Shown here one piece after another: positions 16,822-27,235 of a stretch of DNA of 64,000 nt. The stretch is from contig NZ_ML112622.1 of NCBI RefSeq assembly GCF_003703975.1, forward strand, positions 125,971 through 189,970, written 5' to 3'. The first letter of the stretch is position 1. Each line of letters starts with the position of its first letter. The notes below the pieces were generated by a model, which saw nothing but the letters and a program-made list of their open reading frames with translations, did no database searches and was not told the DNA's origin. Made by a program: the position numbers and the translations under genes. This stretch comes from Larkinella soli. Lineage in GTDB: Bacteria; Bacteroidota; Bacteroidia; Cytophagales; Spirosomataceae.

Positions 16822-17094
16822 ATGCGTCAACCCAGAAAAATCCGTAATAAAAAGGGAGTCGGAACATCACGCAGGTGGACCGTCCGCCAACTGAAAGTAT
16901 ACCGGAAACATTTCCCGCGGGCCCGGTACAAAACCGTCGTATTCCCCGAAATCCGGCTTTGCGGTCAATGGCTTCAGGACATCGGTTTCGAATGCGGGCA
17001 GACGGTTCTGGTCCAGCGGGAACCGCACCGGATTACGATCACGCTGAAAGCCGGGCGGGCCACCGGTGACGGTGATCAGATAAAAATGGAATGA
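16822..17094 (+). CDS. SymE-like type I toxin (AbrB/MazE-fold)
   Basis: The 90-residue basic protein has an Arg/Lys-rich N-terminus (about 1-35). Its C-terminal half matches the SymE signature: FPEIRLCGQWLQDIGF, then CGQTVLVQREPHRITI. Family members have a SpoVT/AbrB-like fold; E. coli SymE is an SOS-induced toxin held down by the antisense RNA SymR, and a related protein condenses the nucleoid. An antisense promoter would be expected over its 5' end, but I cannot identify one. It is preceded by an unusually good Shine-Dalgarno sequence and an AT-rich leader, and followed 40 bases later by an MNT/HEPN pair. Toxic activity is inferred from family only. Confidence 0.78.
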   Translation: MRQPRKIRNKKGVGTSRRWTVRQLKVYRKHFPRARYKTVVFPEIRLCGQWLQDIGFECGQTVLVQREPHRITITLKAGRATGDGDQIKME

Positions 17095-17111
17095 TTGCAT
17101 CCTTAATTTGT

Positions 17112-17119
17112 TATTTTTG
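17112..17119 (+). promoter_or_regulatory. Candidate -7 element (TATTTTTG) for the MNT/HEPN pair
   Basis: TATTTTTG fits TAnnTTTG 15 bases before the nucleotidyltransferase start. No -33 element at proper spacing is seen. Confidence 0.3.
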
Positions 17120-17134
17120 ACCAGTCACTGCATC

Positions 17135-17437
17135 ATGGCGAATATCGATCCACATATCAGACATACGCTTCAGCATTATTTTGCCGGCCAGCCGGTCATA
17201 AGAGCTTATCTTTTTGGTTCACTGGCCCGTGGACAGGATCATGCGGAGAGTGATATCGATGTGCTGATCGAATTCGCCAAAGGGGCGACCCTTTTCGATC
17301 AGGCCCGGATGGTGTGGCAACTGGAAGAGTTGCTGCACCGAAAAGTCGATGTCGTTTCCGAAAGCGGATTGTCTCCTCTAATCAGGCCGTTTATCAATCA
17401 GGATAAAATTCTCGTTTATGAAAGGAAATCTCGGTGA
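17135..17437 (+). CDS. Minimal nucleotidyltransferase (MNT/MntA-like antitoxin)
   Basis: The 100-residue protein carries the polymerase-beta-type signature YLFGSLARGQDHAESDIDVL, with the catalytic G-S and the two metal-binding aspartates (SDIDV). A third acidic site lies in KVDVVSE. In HEPN/MNT modules the MNT protein adenylylates and silences the HEPN ribonuclease. The start MANIDPHIRH was chosen because it gives the usual family length; an upstream in-frame start lies inside the putative promoter. The gene overlaps the HEPN reading frame by 20 bases, the normal arrangement. Base composition is visibly more AT-rich than the flanking genes, suggesting transfer. The antitoxin looks intact although its partner is broken. 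Confidence 0.87.
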   Translation: MANIDPHIRHTLQHYFAGQPVIRAYLFGSLARGQDHAESDIDVLIEFAKGATLFDQARMVWQLEELLHRKVDVVSESGLSPLIRPFINQDKILVYERKSR

Positions 17438-17787
17438 CCGGCAGAGAATCGAGCATATCCGGGAAGCTCTCGTTCATATTGAAAGTTTTACGAACGGGCT
17501 TAATTACCAAGCCTATATAGACAATTTCCAACTTCGGCTGGCCTTGGTAAAATTACTGGAAATCGTCGGAGAAGCTGCCGCTGCCATTAGTAGCGAACTG
17601 CAGGAAGAATTTTGAGATAGAATGGCGAACCTTGAAGTCCGTTCGCAATATCTTGGTCCACGAATACTTTGGGATCAGTTACGATATTATCTGGGATACA
17701 ATTCAGAAAGATATACCCGGTTTAAAAGACAAGATTGATTTAATTATCCAGAAAAAATTTTCGGATTCGTCCACCGCTGGGACTTGA
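17418..17787 (+). pseudogene. HEPN-domain ribonuclease toxin, frameshifted
   Basis: Codons 1-65 (MKGNLGDRQRIEHIREAL onward) read as the first half of a DUF86-type HEPN protein and hit a TGA at 17613-17615. Shifting one base at the TTTT run (17610-17613) restores the family sequence: EIEWRTLKSVRNILVHEYFG, then IIWDTIQKDIPGLKDKIDLI, ending at TGA 17785. The restored part holds the catalytic RNase motif Rx4H (RNILVH). A single extra T or loss of two bases (HEPN proteins usually have FPEI at this point) explains the break. The truncated product lacks the catalytic motif, so the toxin should be inactive unless ribosomal slippage or a sequencing error is involved. Confidence 0.82.
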
Positions 17788-18244
17788 ACCGAGCCAACCG
17801 GAAGGCAAAACGACCAGTTCCCCTGTCTTCGTGTACCGCCCGGCAATGCCCCTTAACCGGCTTTGTCATCCCGGTTCTTTTGTTATCCCACCCCTCCACC
17901 CTTTTTGTTATCCCGACGCAGGAGGGATCTTGCAGTTCAATAACCTATCTGAACGAGCATCGAAGCCCAGGATCCCTCGTTCCTCGGGATGACAAGGCTC
18001 CGCTGATTTGAAAACCGGCAAAGCAGCTTTGACATCAGGGTGACAGGTAGAAACCGCCGAACCCCACCCTCCCGCGTGCCGTAGGTACGCTACCTCTCCT
18101 CTGCCCTCACGAACGCCCGGCCTCGATCTGGTTTTGCCTCAAGGAAAATACCTGTCTGACAAACAGAACATTATCCTAATTGTTAATGATACCGCAAGGG
18201 GTAACGTCCTTTTACCTCCGGTTCATCACAAACCTTTAATCATC
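17788..18244. other. Non-coding stretch with repeats and tRNA-like remnant
   Basis: This 457-base gap has no credible gene. On the minus strand 17776-17861 resembles pieces of a type II tRNA: a D-arm-like GCC-GGTTAAGG-GGC and a T-arm-like GGTTCAAGTCC. The anticodon and acceptor stems do not form, however. The motif GTTATCCC/GTCATCCC recurs at about 17866, 17882 and 17907, and a long imperfect palindrome lies at 17905-17995. The rest (18000-18244) shows only short imperfect repeats such as GTAGGTACGCTAC. Confidence 0.6.
17905..17995. repeat. Imperfect palindromic intergenic repeat
   Basis: The arms at 17905-17930 and 17970-17995 are inverted copies matching at 21 of 26 positions. Their common form is TTGTcATCCCGA..., ending GAGGGATC, and they are separated by 39 bases. 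Similar GTCATCCCGA...GAGGGATC palindromes are known as dispersed intergenic repeats in several Bacteroidota genomes (general knowledge, not searched here). Confidence 0.6.
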
Positions 18245-18574
18245 ATGGGAAAATACGTCATCACCAGCGGCTCGCAGGGCGAAACCTTCCGCTTCCGACT
18301 CGTAGCCGGCAACGGCCAGACCATTCTGACCAGCGAAACCTATAAATCCAAAGCCGGTTGTGAAAACGGAATCAAATCCGTGCAGAACAACTCCCAACTC
18401 GATACCGCCTATGAGCGGATGACCTCCCGGAACGGCAAATACTACTTCAATCTGAAAGCCCGGAACGGCGAAATCATCGGCAACAGCGAACTCTACGAAA
18501 GCGAGTCCGGCCGGGAGAACGGCATCGACTCCGTCCGCCGAAACGGATCGACGGAGGTGGTCGAGACGGAATAA
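18245..18574 (+). CDS. YegP/DUF1508-family protein, two tandem repeats
   Basis: The 109-residue protein consists of two copies of the DUF1508 unit. Copy one is about 8-48, from GETFRFRLVAGNGQTILTSE through CENGIKSVQNN; copy two is about 58-100, from GKYYFNLKARNGEIIGNSEL through RENGIDSVRRN. The fold is a small beta-rich domain; E. coli YegP is of unknown function and tends to respond to stress. The ATG at 18245 starts directly at the first repeat; the upstream in-frame extension lies in non-coding repeat sequence. It is monocistronic and no regulatory site is obvious. Confidence 0.85.
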   Translation: MGKYVITSGSQGETFRFRLVAGNGQTILTSETYKSKAGCENGIKSVQNNSQLDTAYERMTSRNGKYYFNLKARNGEIIGNSELYESESGRENGIDSVRRNGSTEVVETE

Positions 18575-18658
18575 CGCCGACGGTGGCAGCCATCCGGTTT
18601 CCTGTGATTTTTAAGGTCAGTTTGCCGAAAAAACTGCCTTTCCAGAAACTTCTTTGGG

Positions 18659-18666
18659 TAACTTTG
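18659..18666 (+). promoter_or_regulatory. Candidate -7 element (TAACTTTG) for ypdA
   Basis: TAACTTTG matches TAnnTTTG and would give a leader of about 70 bases before ypdA. No -33 TTG at 19-21 bases is seen. Confidence 0.35.
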
Positions 18667-18744
18667 AGATTCTAAGGATATACCTTCTGAAGTGGGAAAC
18701 CGTCGGGTCAGATCGGCCCGGCCGATTCTGGAAATAAGCAAGTT

Positions 18745-19755
18745 ATGTATGACGTCATTATAGTGGGCGGTGGCCCCTGCGGGCTGGCGGCCGGAATCGA
18801 AGCGGCCAAAGCCGGACTGAGCTACCTGATTCTGGAAAAAGGCAGCCTGACGGAATCCATCCGGCGGTATCCGCGCATGATGCGGTTTTTCTCCACGGCC
18901 GAGAACATCGAGATCGGCGGGATTCCGTTTCCGATTTCCGGCGTGAAGGCCAACCGGAACGAAGCCCTGCAATATTACCGCAAGGTGGCCGGTTATTTCC
19001 ACCTGGATTTCAAGCTGTTTACGGAAGTGGACCGGGTTGAACCGACGGCGGGCGGGGAGGATACGGCCTTTACCGTCACCACCACAACCGGCGACGCCTT
19101 TCAGGCCCGGAAGGTAATTATGGCGACGGGCTACTTCGACAAACCGCGCCGGCTCGGCATTCCGGGCGAGGACCTGCCGCACGTGACGCACTACTACGAC
19201 GAGCCGTTCCGGTATTCCTACACCAACGTAGTGATCGTCGGGGCCTCGAACTCGGCCGTCGAGGCCGCGCTGGAGCTGTACCGCGCCGACGCCCATGTTA
19301 CCATCGTCCACCGGGCCGACGACTTCCGCAAAACCGTCAAATACTGGCTGGTGCCGGACGTCAAGAATCGGGTGAAGGAAGGAAAGATACACACGCAGTT
19401 CAACGCCTGCGTCACCCGCATCGAACCGGGCAAAGTCATGACCGTCAACCTGCAAACCGGCGAGGAAACGGAACTCCCGGCCGACTTCGTGCTGGTCCTG
19501 ACCGGTTACATCCCTGACGCCGACCTGCTGCGTCGCTGCGGCATCGAACTGAACGACGAAACCCAGGTGCCGGTATTCGACCGGGAAACCTTCGAAACCA
19601 ATCTCCCGGGGCTGTATGTCTGCGGCACGGTCATGGCCGGTATTTATACCGAAAAAGTTTTTATCGAGAACGGCCGCGACCATGCCAAAGCCATCATCGA
19701 CCACATCACCGGCAAGCCCATCCGGAAAGTGGCCGAACTGATCGAGCGGATTTAA
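18745..19755 (+). CDS. ypdA: YpdA-type bacillithiol disulfide reductase (FAD/NADPH)
   Basis: The 336-residue flavoprotein has an N-terminal FAD motif (VIIVGGGPCGLAAGIEAAKA, with Cys12 inside the motif) and a second Rossmann motif for NADPH (VVIVGASNSAVEAALEL, about 163-179). The conserved C-terminal segment LPGLYVCGTVMAGIYTE completes the family pattern. YpdA reduces oxidised bacillithiol with NADPH; Cys12-type residues in this position are used by the Staphylococcus enzyme. This implies the organism makes bacillithiol, as many Cytophagales do (inference). It is not in an operon with bsh genes in this window. The main alternative is a generic thioredoxin-reductase-like protein, but no CxxC motif is present. 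Confidence 0.87.
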   Translation: MYDVIIVGGGPCGLAAGIEAAKAGLSYLILEKGSLTESIRRYPRMMRFFSTAENIEIGGIPFPISGVKANRNEALQYYRKVAGYFHLDFKLFTEVDRVEPTAGGEDTAFTVTTTTGDAFQARKVIMATGYFDKPRRLGIPGEDLPHVTHYYDEPFRYSYTNVVIVGASNSAVEAALELYRADAHVTIVHRADDFRKTVKYWLVPDVKNRVKEGKIHTQFNACVTRIEPGKVMTVNLQTGEETELPADFVLVLTGYIPDADLLRRCGIELNDETQVPVFDRETFETNLPGLYVCGTVMAGIYTEKVFIENGRDHAKAIIDHITGKPIRKVAELIERI

Positions 19756-19851
19756 AAACGTTTCTCTGAAGCTACCGATCCGACAGTTCAGGATACAGAA
19801 AGCGGGTTTTGTCCGTATCTTGCGCCGAGATTTAGACCGACCCGGCCGGAT

Positions 19852-22242
19852 ATGAAAAACCCGCTTTTGCTCCTTTTTTTGCTCCTGAGCCCGATTGCCT
19901 TTGCCCAGATCCCCACTGAACGTCAAGTGAAACCGAACCCCCGCTGGCAGACCGATTTCTGGAAAGCCCGCTGGATCGCCCACCCATCGGCCCCGGCCCG
20001 TTCCTACGGGGTCTATCACTTCCGCAAATCCTTCGACCTGAGCCAGAAGCCGACCCGCTTCGTCATCAACGTCTCGGGCGACAACCGCTATCGGCTCTTC
20101 GTCAACGGCAAGCCGGTCGTTCACGGCCCCGCCCGCAGCGACCTTCAGAACTGGTATTACGAAACCGTCGACATCGCGCCTTTCCTGAATACCGGAAAAA
20201 ACACGCTCTCGGCCCAGGTCTGGTACCTCGGCGATCAGGCGCCCTTTGCCCAGATGAGCTACCAGGTGGGTTTCATCATCCAGGGCGACGGCGATGCGGA
20301 ACAGATCGTCAATACCGACAATACCTGGAAGGCCTTTCATAATCAGGCGTATTCACCCGTCGTCAACGACATTCCGAAGCTGCGGACCTACATCGTCGTG
20401 GGCGCGGGCGACCGGGTGGAAGCCGCCCGGTTTCCCTGGGGCTGGGAAAATTCAAATTTCGACGACGCCGGCTGGCCCCCGGCCAAACCGGTGGGCTGGG
20501 CGGCCAAGCCCCGCGGCCTCGGCACCGACGGCAACTGGCAGCTGATTCCGCGCACCATCCCCCTGATGGAAGAAACCCCGCTGCGGCTGGCGACGGTCCG
20601 CCGGTCGGAAGGGGTCGACGTCGATGACGATTTTCTGAAGGGAAACAATGCGGTGACGATCCACCGCAACTCCAAAGTGGTGATTCTCTGCGATCAGGGC
20701 CACCTCACCAACGCCTACCCGGAACTGACCGTCAGCCGGGGCAAAGACGCCGTGATTACGCTGGCCTACGCCGAAGCGCTCGTCGACGACAAGCGGCAGA
20801 AGGGCAACCGCAACCAGGTGGAAGGCCGTCAATTGATCGGGTTTGAAGATCAGTTCGTAGCCAACGGCGACCAGAAACGGACGTTCCGGCCGCTGTGGTT
20901 CCGCACCTACCGGTATTTGCAGATTACGGTCGAGACCAAAGGCGAGCCGCTGGTCCTCAATGACCTCATCGGTCAGTTTACCGGTTATCCGTTTCAGGAG
21001 AAAGCCCGGTTTGCGGCCAGCGACGCGGGTTTGACGGACATCTGGACCGTCGGCTGGCGGACGGCCCGGCTCTGTGCGGGCGAAACCTACTACGACTGCC
21101 CCTACTACGAACAGTTGCAATATACCGGCGACACCCGCATCCAGTCGCTGATCTCGCTCTACGTGACCGGCGACGACCGGCTGATGCGCAAGGCCATCAC
21201 CGATTACGAACACAGTCGTTTTAACGACGGTCTGACCCAGAGCCGCTACCCCAGTGCCGATTTTCAGGTGATTCCGCCCTTCTCGCTCTATTGGGTCTGC
21301 ATGGTGTACGACTACTGGCTGCACCGGCAGGACGACCCCTTCGTGCAGTCGATGCTGCCCGGCATCACGAGCGTGCTCGACTGGCACGAGAAGCGCCTGA
21401 CCTCCAACTACCTGAACGGCCCGATGGAGTGGTGGAACTTTGTCGACTGGTCGAAATGGGAAGCGCCCGAGGAGGGCATGGGCGGGGTGCCGAAAGGCGC
21501 CCGGAAAGGCGGATCGGCCATCCTGACGCTTCAGCAGGCTTATACGCTTCAGCGGGCCTCGCAGCTGTTGTTTCACTACGGCAAAAACCAGCAGGCCGAA
21601 CATTACCGCACGCTGGCCCAGCGGCTGGCCCGGACCGTCTACGAACGCTGCTGGGAACCGGGGCGGGGACTGATTGCCGATACGCCCGACAAAACCGGCT
21701 TCAGCCAGCATGCCAACATCTGGGCGGTATTGACCGACGCCGTGCCGGTGGCCCAGCAAAAGGCGGTATTGCAGAAAGTCATGACCGACCCGAATCTGAT
21801 TCAGGCGACGTTCTATTTCAAGTTTTACCTGTTCCAGGCCCTGAAGAAAACCGGCCTCGCCGACCAGTTTCTGCCCATGCTCAAACCCTGGCGCGACATG
21901 CTCGCCATTGGCCTGACCACCTTCGCCGAAAACCCGGAACCGACGCGTTCCGACTGCCACGCCTGGAGCGCATCACCCAACTACGAATTTCTGGCGACGG
22001 TCTGCGGGATCAACCCAGCCTCACCCGGTTTTCAGTCGGTGATCATCACCCCCTACCTCGGCGACCTCCAGTTTGCGGAGGGCAGCATGCCCCACCCGGC
22101 CGGAGAAATTGCCGTCCGCTTCGATAAAACCGCCACCGGCCTCAAAGGCACCGTAACCCTGCCGCCGGGACTGACCGGCACGCTCAAATGGCGGGGTAAA
22201 ACCGTCGCGCTGAAAGAAGGCAGACAGGATCTCACCTTATGA
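19852..22242 (+). CDS. Secreted GH78-like alpha-L-rhamnosidase family protein
   Basis: The 796-residue protein has a signal peptide (KNPLLLLFLLLSPIAFA, cleavage near residue 18). Beta-sandwich carbohydrate-binding modules follow (about 35-200, including SGDNRYRLFVNGKPVV, and about 250-380). The (alpha/alpha)6 catalytic domain (about 390-700) carries the motif YYDCPYYEQLQYTGDTRIQ, which fits the GH78 active-site loop, and a C-terminal beta domain follows. Family enzymes release rhamnose from plant glycans. The start codon follows a TATCTTGC sequence close to the -7 consensus. A strong terminator follows at once. The precise substrate is unproven. Confidence 0.85.
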   Translation: MKNPLLLLFLLLSPIAFAQIPTERQVKPNPRWQTDFWKARWIAHPSAPARSYGVYHFRKSFDLSQKPTRFVINVSGDNRYRLFVNGKPVVHGPARSDLQNWYYETVDIAPFLNTGKNTLSAQVWYLGDQAPFAQMSYQVGFIIQGDGDAEQIVNTDNTWKAFHNQAYSPVVNDIPKLRTYIVVGAGDRVEAARFPWGWENSNFDDAGWPPAKPVGWAAKPRGLGTDGNWQLIPRTIPLMEETPLRLATVRRSEGVDVDDDFLKGNNAVTIHRNSKVVILCDQGHLTNAYPELTVSRGKDAVITLAYAEALVDDKRQKGNRNQVEGRQLIGFEDQFVANGDQKRTFRPLWFRTYRYLQITVETKGEPLVLNDLIGQFTGYPFQEKARFAASDAGLTDIWTVGWRTARLCAGETYYDCPYYEQLQYTGDTRIQSLISLYVTGDDRLMRKAITDYEHSRFNDGLTQSRYPSADFQVIPPFSLYWVCMVYDYWLHRQDDPFVQSMLPGITSVLDWHEKRLTSNYLNGPMEWWNFVDWSKWEAPEEGMGGVPKGARKGGSAILTLQQAYTLQRASQLLFHYGKNQQAEHYRTLAQRLARTVYERCWEPGRGLIADTPDKTGFSQHANIWAVLTDAVPVAQQKAVLQKVMTDPNLIQATFYFKFYLFQALKKTGLADQFLPMLKPWRDMLAIGLTTFAENPEPTRSDCHAWSASPNYEFLATVCGINPASPGFQSVIITPYLGDLQFAEGSMPHPAGEIAVRFDKTATGLKGTVTLPPGLTGTLKWRGKTVALKEGRQDLTL

Positions 22243-22248
22243 AAAGAA

Positions 22249-22277
22249 AAAGACCGGCCCCTTTGCCGGTCTTTTTT
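22249..22277. terminator. Rho-independent terminator
   Basis: A 10-bp stem (AAAGACCGGC with GCCGGTCTTT) around a 6-base loop is followed by a T-run on the plus strand and preceded by an A-run. It can therefore serve both the rhamnosidase gene and the convergent ferritin-like gene. Confidence 0.88.
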
Positions 22278-22304
22278 CCATCCAGTGTGTTCAGTACTCT
22301 ATAA

Positions 22305-23132
22305 TCAGCTTTTGATAAACGGCCCGGCAATCGCCAGCACCTGCTCCATGGTCAGCGGTTCGTCGAAAGATTCGTAAACCGTTCTTTCGTACATGGCCGG
22401 GTTGAAGACCGAGTCATGCGGCAGGGTCATCAGATCGACCATTCCGCCACCGCCGTTAGGCTGCATCGTCTGGTTTTCGCCTGCATAGACGGCGCCCTGT
22501 ACGTTGGGTGAGGTCGGCAGCGTATTGTCGTTGGCGTCGGGCCACACCCGGATGCCCCGCATCCGGCGCACAGCAGCCGCGTGACGGGCTTCGACGGAGT
22601 GGATCTGGAGGGCGATGCCCAGCACGGTCGGGTCGGAAAGCAGGTTGGCGGCCTGGCCTTTGTAGGCCCGAACCCCCGTGTCTTCCAGCGCCTGGGCGAT
22701 GGCCAGGAAGGTCTGGTAGTTAGTCAGAACGTCCGGGAAAGCCCCACCATAGGTGAAATCAAATTTCAGGGTGTTTTCCTTGATCGTCTGGGCTTCCGGG
22801 ATGGCACCCCGGAGCAAGTCGACGTGGGAGGCCTCATGCTTGGCAATCTGGACCACATACTCGCGGGTGCCCAGCGGCAGCAGACCCCGGGAGAACTGGG
22901 CAGCCCGGTAGAAGTCGCGTTCCAGGTACTCCAGCGTCAGGGCATATTTCAGAATGTCGACGACCGAAGGCGTGTCGGCAAAGGCTTTGTTGATGGAAGC
23001 GGCAAAGAAAAGGGGTGTGGCGGCCGCAGCGACCGACGTGGTTTTCAGCAGTTTCCGGCGCGAGAAGCTTACTTTTTCAGCCGCTTCCGGATCTGTTTTT
23101 TCAATCTGGGAAAATATTCCGAAGAGATTCAT
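22305..23132 (-). CDS. Tat-exported ferritin-like protein
   Basis: The 275-residue protein has an N-terminal signal with SRRKLLK at residues 24-30 and an alanine-rich hydrophobic stretch, so export by Tat is likely. A four-helix ferritin-like domain (about 55-200) follows with carboxylate/histidine pairs LEYLERDFY (Glu68, Glu71), KHEASHVDLL (His99-His103), ALEDTGVRAYKGQ and SVEARHAAAVRRM, matching the di-metal pattern. Family members occur in Bacteroidota periplasms, usually as a tandem pair as here; their chemistry is unknown. The second copy lies 33 bases upstream and is probably co-transcribed. Confidence 0.82.
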   Translation of the reverse strand: MNLFGIFSQIEKTDPEAAEKVSFSRRKLLKTTSVAAAATPLFFAASINKAFADTPSVVDILKYALTLEYLERDFYRAAQFSRGLLPLGTREYVVQIAKHEASHVDLLRGAIPEAQTIKENTLKFDFTYGGAFPDVLTNYQTFLAIAQALEDTGVRAYKGQAANLLSDPTVLGIALQIHSVEARHAAAVRRMRGIRVWPDANDNTLPTSPNVQGAVYAGENQTMQPNGGGGMVDLMTLPHDSVFNPAMYERTVYESFDEPLTMEQVLAIAGPFIKS

Positions 23133-23165
23133 GAGTTCGTTGAAAGTTTAAAGGTTGGAGATCGG

Positions 23166-23918
23166 TTAACGGCTCAGCAGATCACCGAAGTCGAGGCCGG
23201 TGGTGGTGATGAACTTCGCGACCATCGGAATGACCTGCGACGGTTTCAGGCTGATATCCAAACCCATGGTTTTCACCACGTCGTCACCGGCGAAGAAGCT
23301 GGTCCCCGGACGCAGAATCGTGCGGATCAGGGCGGCATGGCGGGCTTCGACGGAGACGATCTTGCCGGCCAGCGTCAGGAACGTGCCGTTGGTCAGCAGC
23401 GGACCCGCGCCGTTATAAGCTCCTACACCTGTATCTTCCAGCTGACGGGCGGTGTTGAGCACCTCCTGACGGTGGTTGAAATCGATCGGAAATTTAAACT
23501 CCAGATCCTGAATGGCATACGGCCCCAGGGCGGCTTTGAAGAATTCCCTGTGGACCAGCTCGTGGTCGTGGATGTCGCTCAGGACCATTTTTTCATCGCC
23601 CCGGATGTCGGAGAACAGTTTTTCGACGGCCTGGCGGTAGAAGGCCGTTTCGAGCTGCTCAAGGGCATAGGCATAGTTGAGAATGGCAATGTCTCCCGTC
23701 CCGAAACTCTTGCCGCCGGCATCGGCGGCCGTTCGGGCACCCGAGCGGTTGGCCGGTGCCAGTTCGTTCACGGAATTCTGGCACGAAGCCAGGAACGCGG
23801 CTGTGGAGGCTGTAAACAGGCCGACGGTGCGCAGGAACATTCTCCGTTCGACCGACGGGATGGCGGGAACCGATGGTCCAGTTTCTTTTTTGACTGGCTC
23901 ACTGGATAACTGTTTCAT
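23166..23918 (-). CDS. Ferritin-like lipoprotein, partner of the downstream gene
   Basis: This is a 250-residue protein. The N-terminus has ERRMFLRTVGLF and then a lipobox-like AFLASC with Cys46, so it is probably a lipidated periplasmic or outer-membrane protein. The ferritin-like domain (about 78-215) repeats the same pattern as its neighbour: ALEQLETAFYR, IHDHELVHREFF, QLEDTGVGAYNG and SVEARHAALIRT. The two genes are paralogues that diverged mainly in the anchor and C-terminus. It is first of the two-gene operon; I found no convincing TAnnTTTG upstream. The substrate or metal is not determined. Confidence 0.82.
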   Translation of the reverse strand: MKQLSSEPVKKETGPSVPAIPSVERRMFLRTVGLFTASTAAFLASCQNSVNELAPANRSGARTAADAGGKSFGTGDIAILNYAYALEQLETAFYRQAVEKLFSDIRGDEKMVLSDIHDHELVHREFFKAALGPYAIQDLEFKFPIDFNHRQEVLNTARQLEDTGVGAYNGAGPLLTNGTFLTLAGKIVSVEARHAALIRTILRPGTSFFAGDDVVKTMGLDISLKPSQVIPMVAKFITTTGLDFGDLLSR

Positions 23919-24253
23919 AATGATAATGAGTTGTTAAGAATAGTGTGAGATTGCCTTTGGAAGACACTGATACCAACGAGGCAGGCGCTTATCCGGATTT
24001 CGGTGCCGTAAGCTTCCTGAGGGAGTGGGACGTCAGGAAGGGGCTAAGTAACTGAAAGGCAGTAAATTAGATTTTTGAGATATTTTATGTTATTTTTTTG
24101 CTACTCCCGCTGAATTTTCTTTGGATAAAAAATTGAACAAACCGCCTTGAAAACGGTTTATGCCCCCTTTTTACTGGCTCTCAGAATACTCGATGCTCGT
24201 CGAAACTTCGTATCTTCGTTTTCTGTTAGCTTTAAGAATAAGGCCTTCACAAC
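23919..24253. other. Intergenic region, divergent ferritin-like/uvrA
   Basis: No gene is seen in these 335 bases. A perfect 8-bp hairpin (CTTCCTGA at 24013-24020, TCAGGAAG at 24033-24040) lies toward the ferritin-like side. The middle is AT-rich. TATCTTCG at 24211-24218, one base off the TAnnTTTG consensus, is a possible uvrA -7 element. Confidence 0.5.
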
Positions 24254-27103
<2,850 letters not shown>

Positions 27104-27119
27104 AACCGTTAAAACGGTT
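27104..27119. repeat. REP-like palindrome, copy 1
   Basis: AACCGTT-AA-AACGGTT forms a 7-bp dyad starting at the base after the uvrA stop codon. It has the same arms as the copy at 27220. Confidence 0.6.
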
Positions 27120-27150
27120 CAGGTCGGTAAAATCACGTCATCGAATGAAG

Positions 27151-27174
27151 CCCCCGGTTGAAACCGGGGGTTTT
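27151..27174. terminator. GC-rich palindrome, probable uvrA terminator and REP-like unit
   Basis: CCCCCGGTT-GA-AACCGGGGG makes a 9-bp stem followed by TTTT. Its core (CCGGTTGAAACCGG) resembles the two flanking palindromes, so it may belong to the same repeat cluster recognised by the neighbouring transposase. Confidence 0.65.
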
Positions 27175-27219
27175 GAAACGGAGATCACCGATGATCCGAA
27201 TATATTGCCCGCGGAGCCG

Positions 27220-27235
27220 AACCGTTTCAACGGTT
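27220..27235. repeat. REP-like palindrome, copy 2
   Basis: AACCGTT-TC-AACGGTT repeats the arms of the palindrome at 27104 and abuts the stop codon of the transposase gene. Confidence 0.6.

Noticed and set aside
17784-18011. 75-codon frame after the HEPN remnant
   Set aside because: It consists of translated palindromic repeat sequence (CCCGA...GAGGGATC) and tRNA-like sequence.
20452-21960. 502-codon antisense frame inside the GH78 gene
   Set aside because: It mirrors the coding strand's third-position GC bias and has no signal peptide or family motif.
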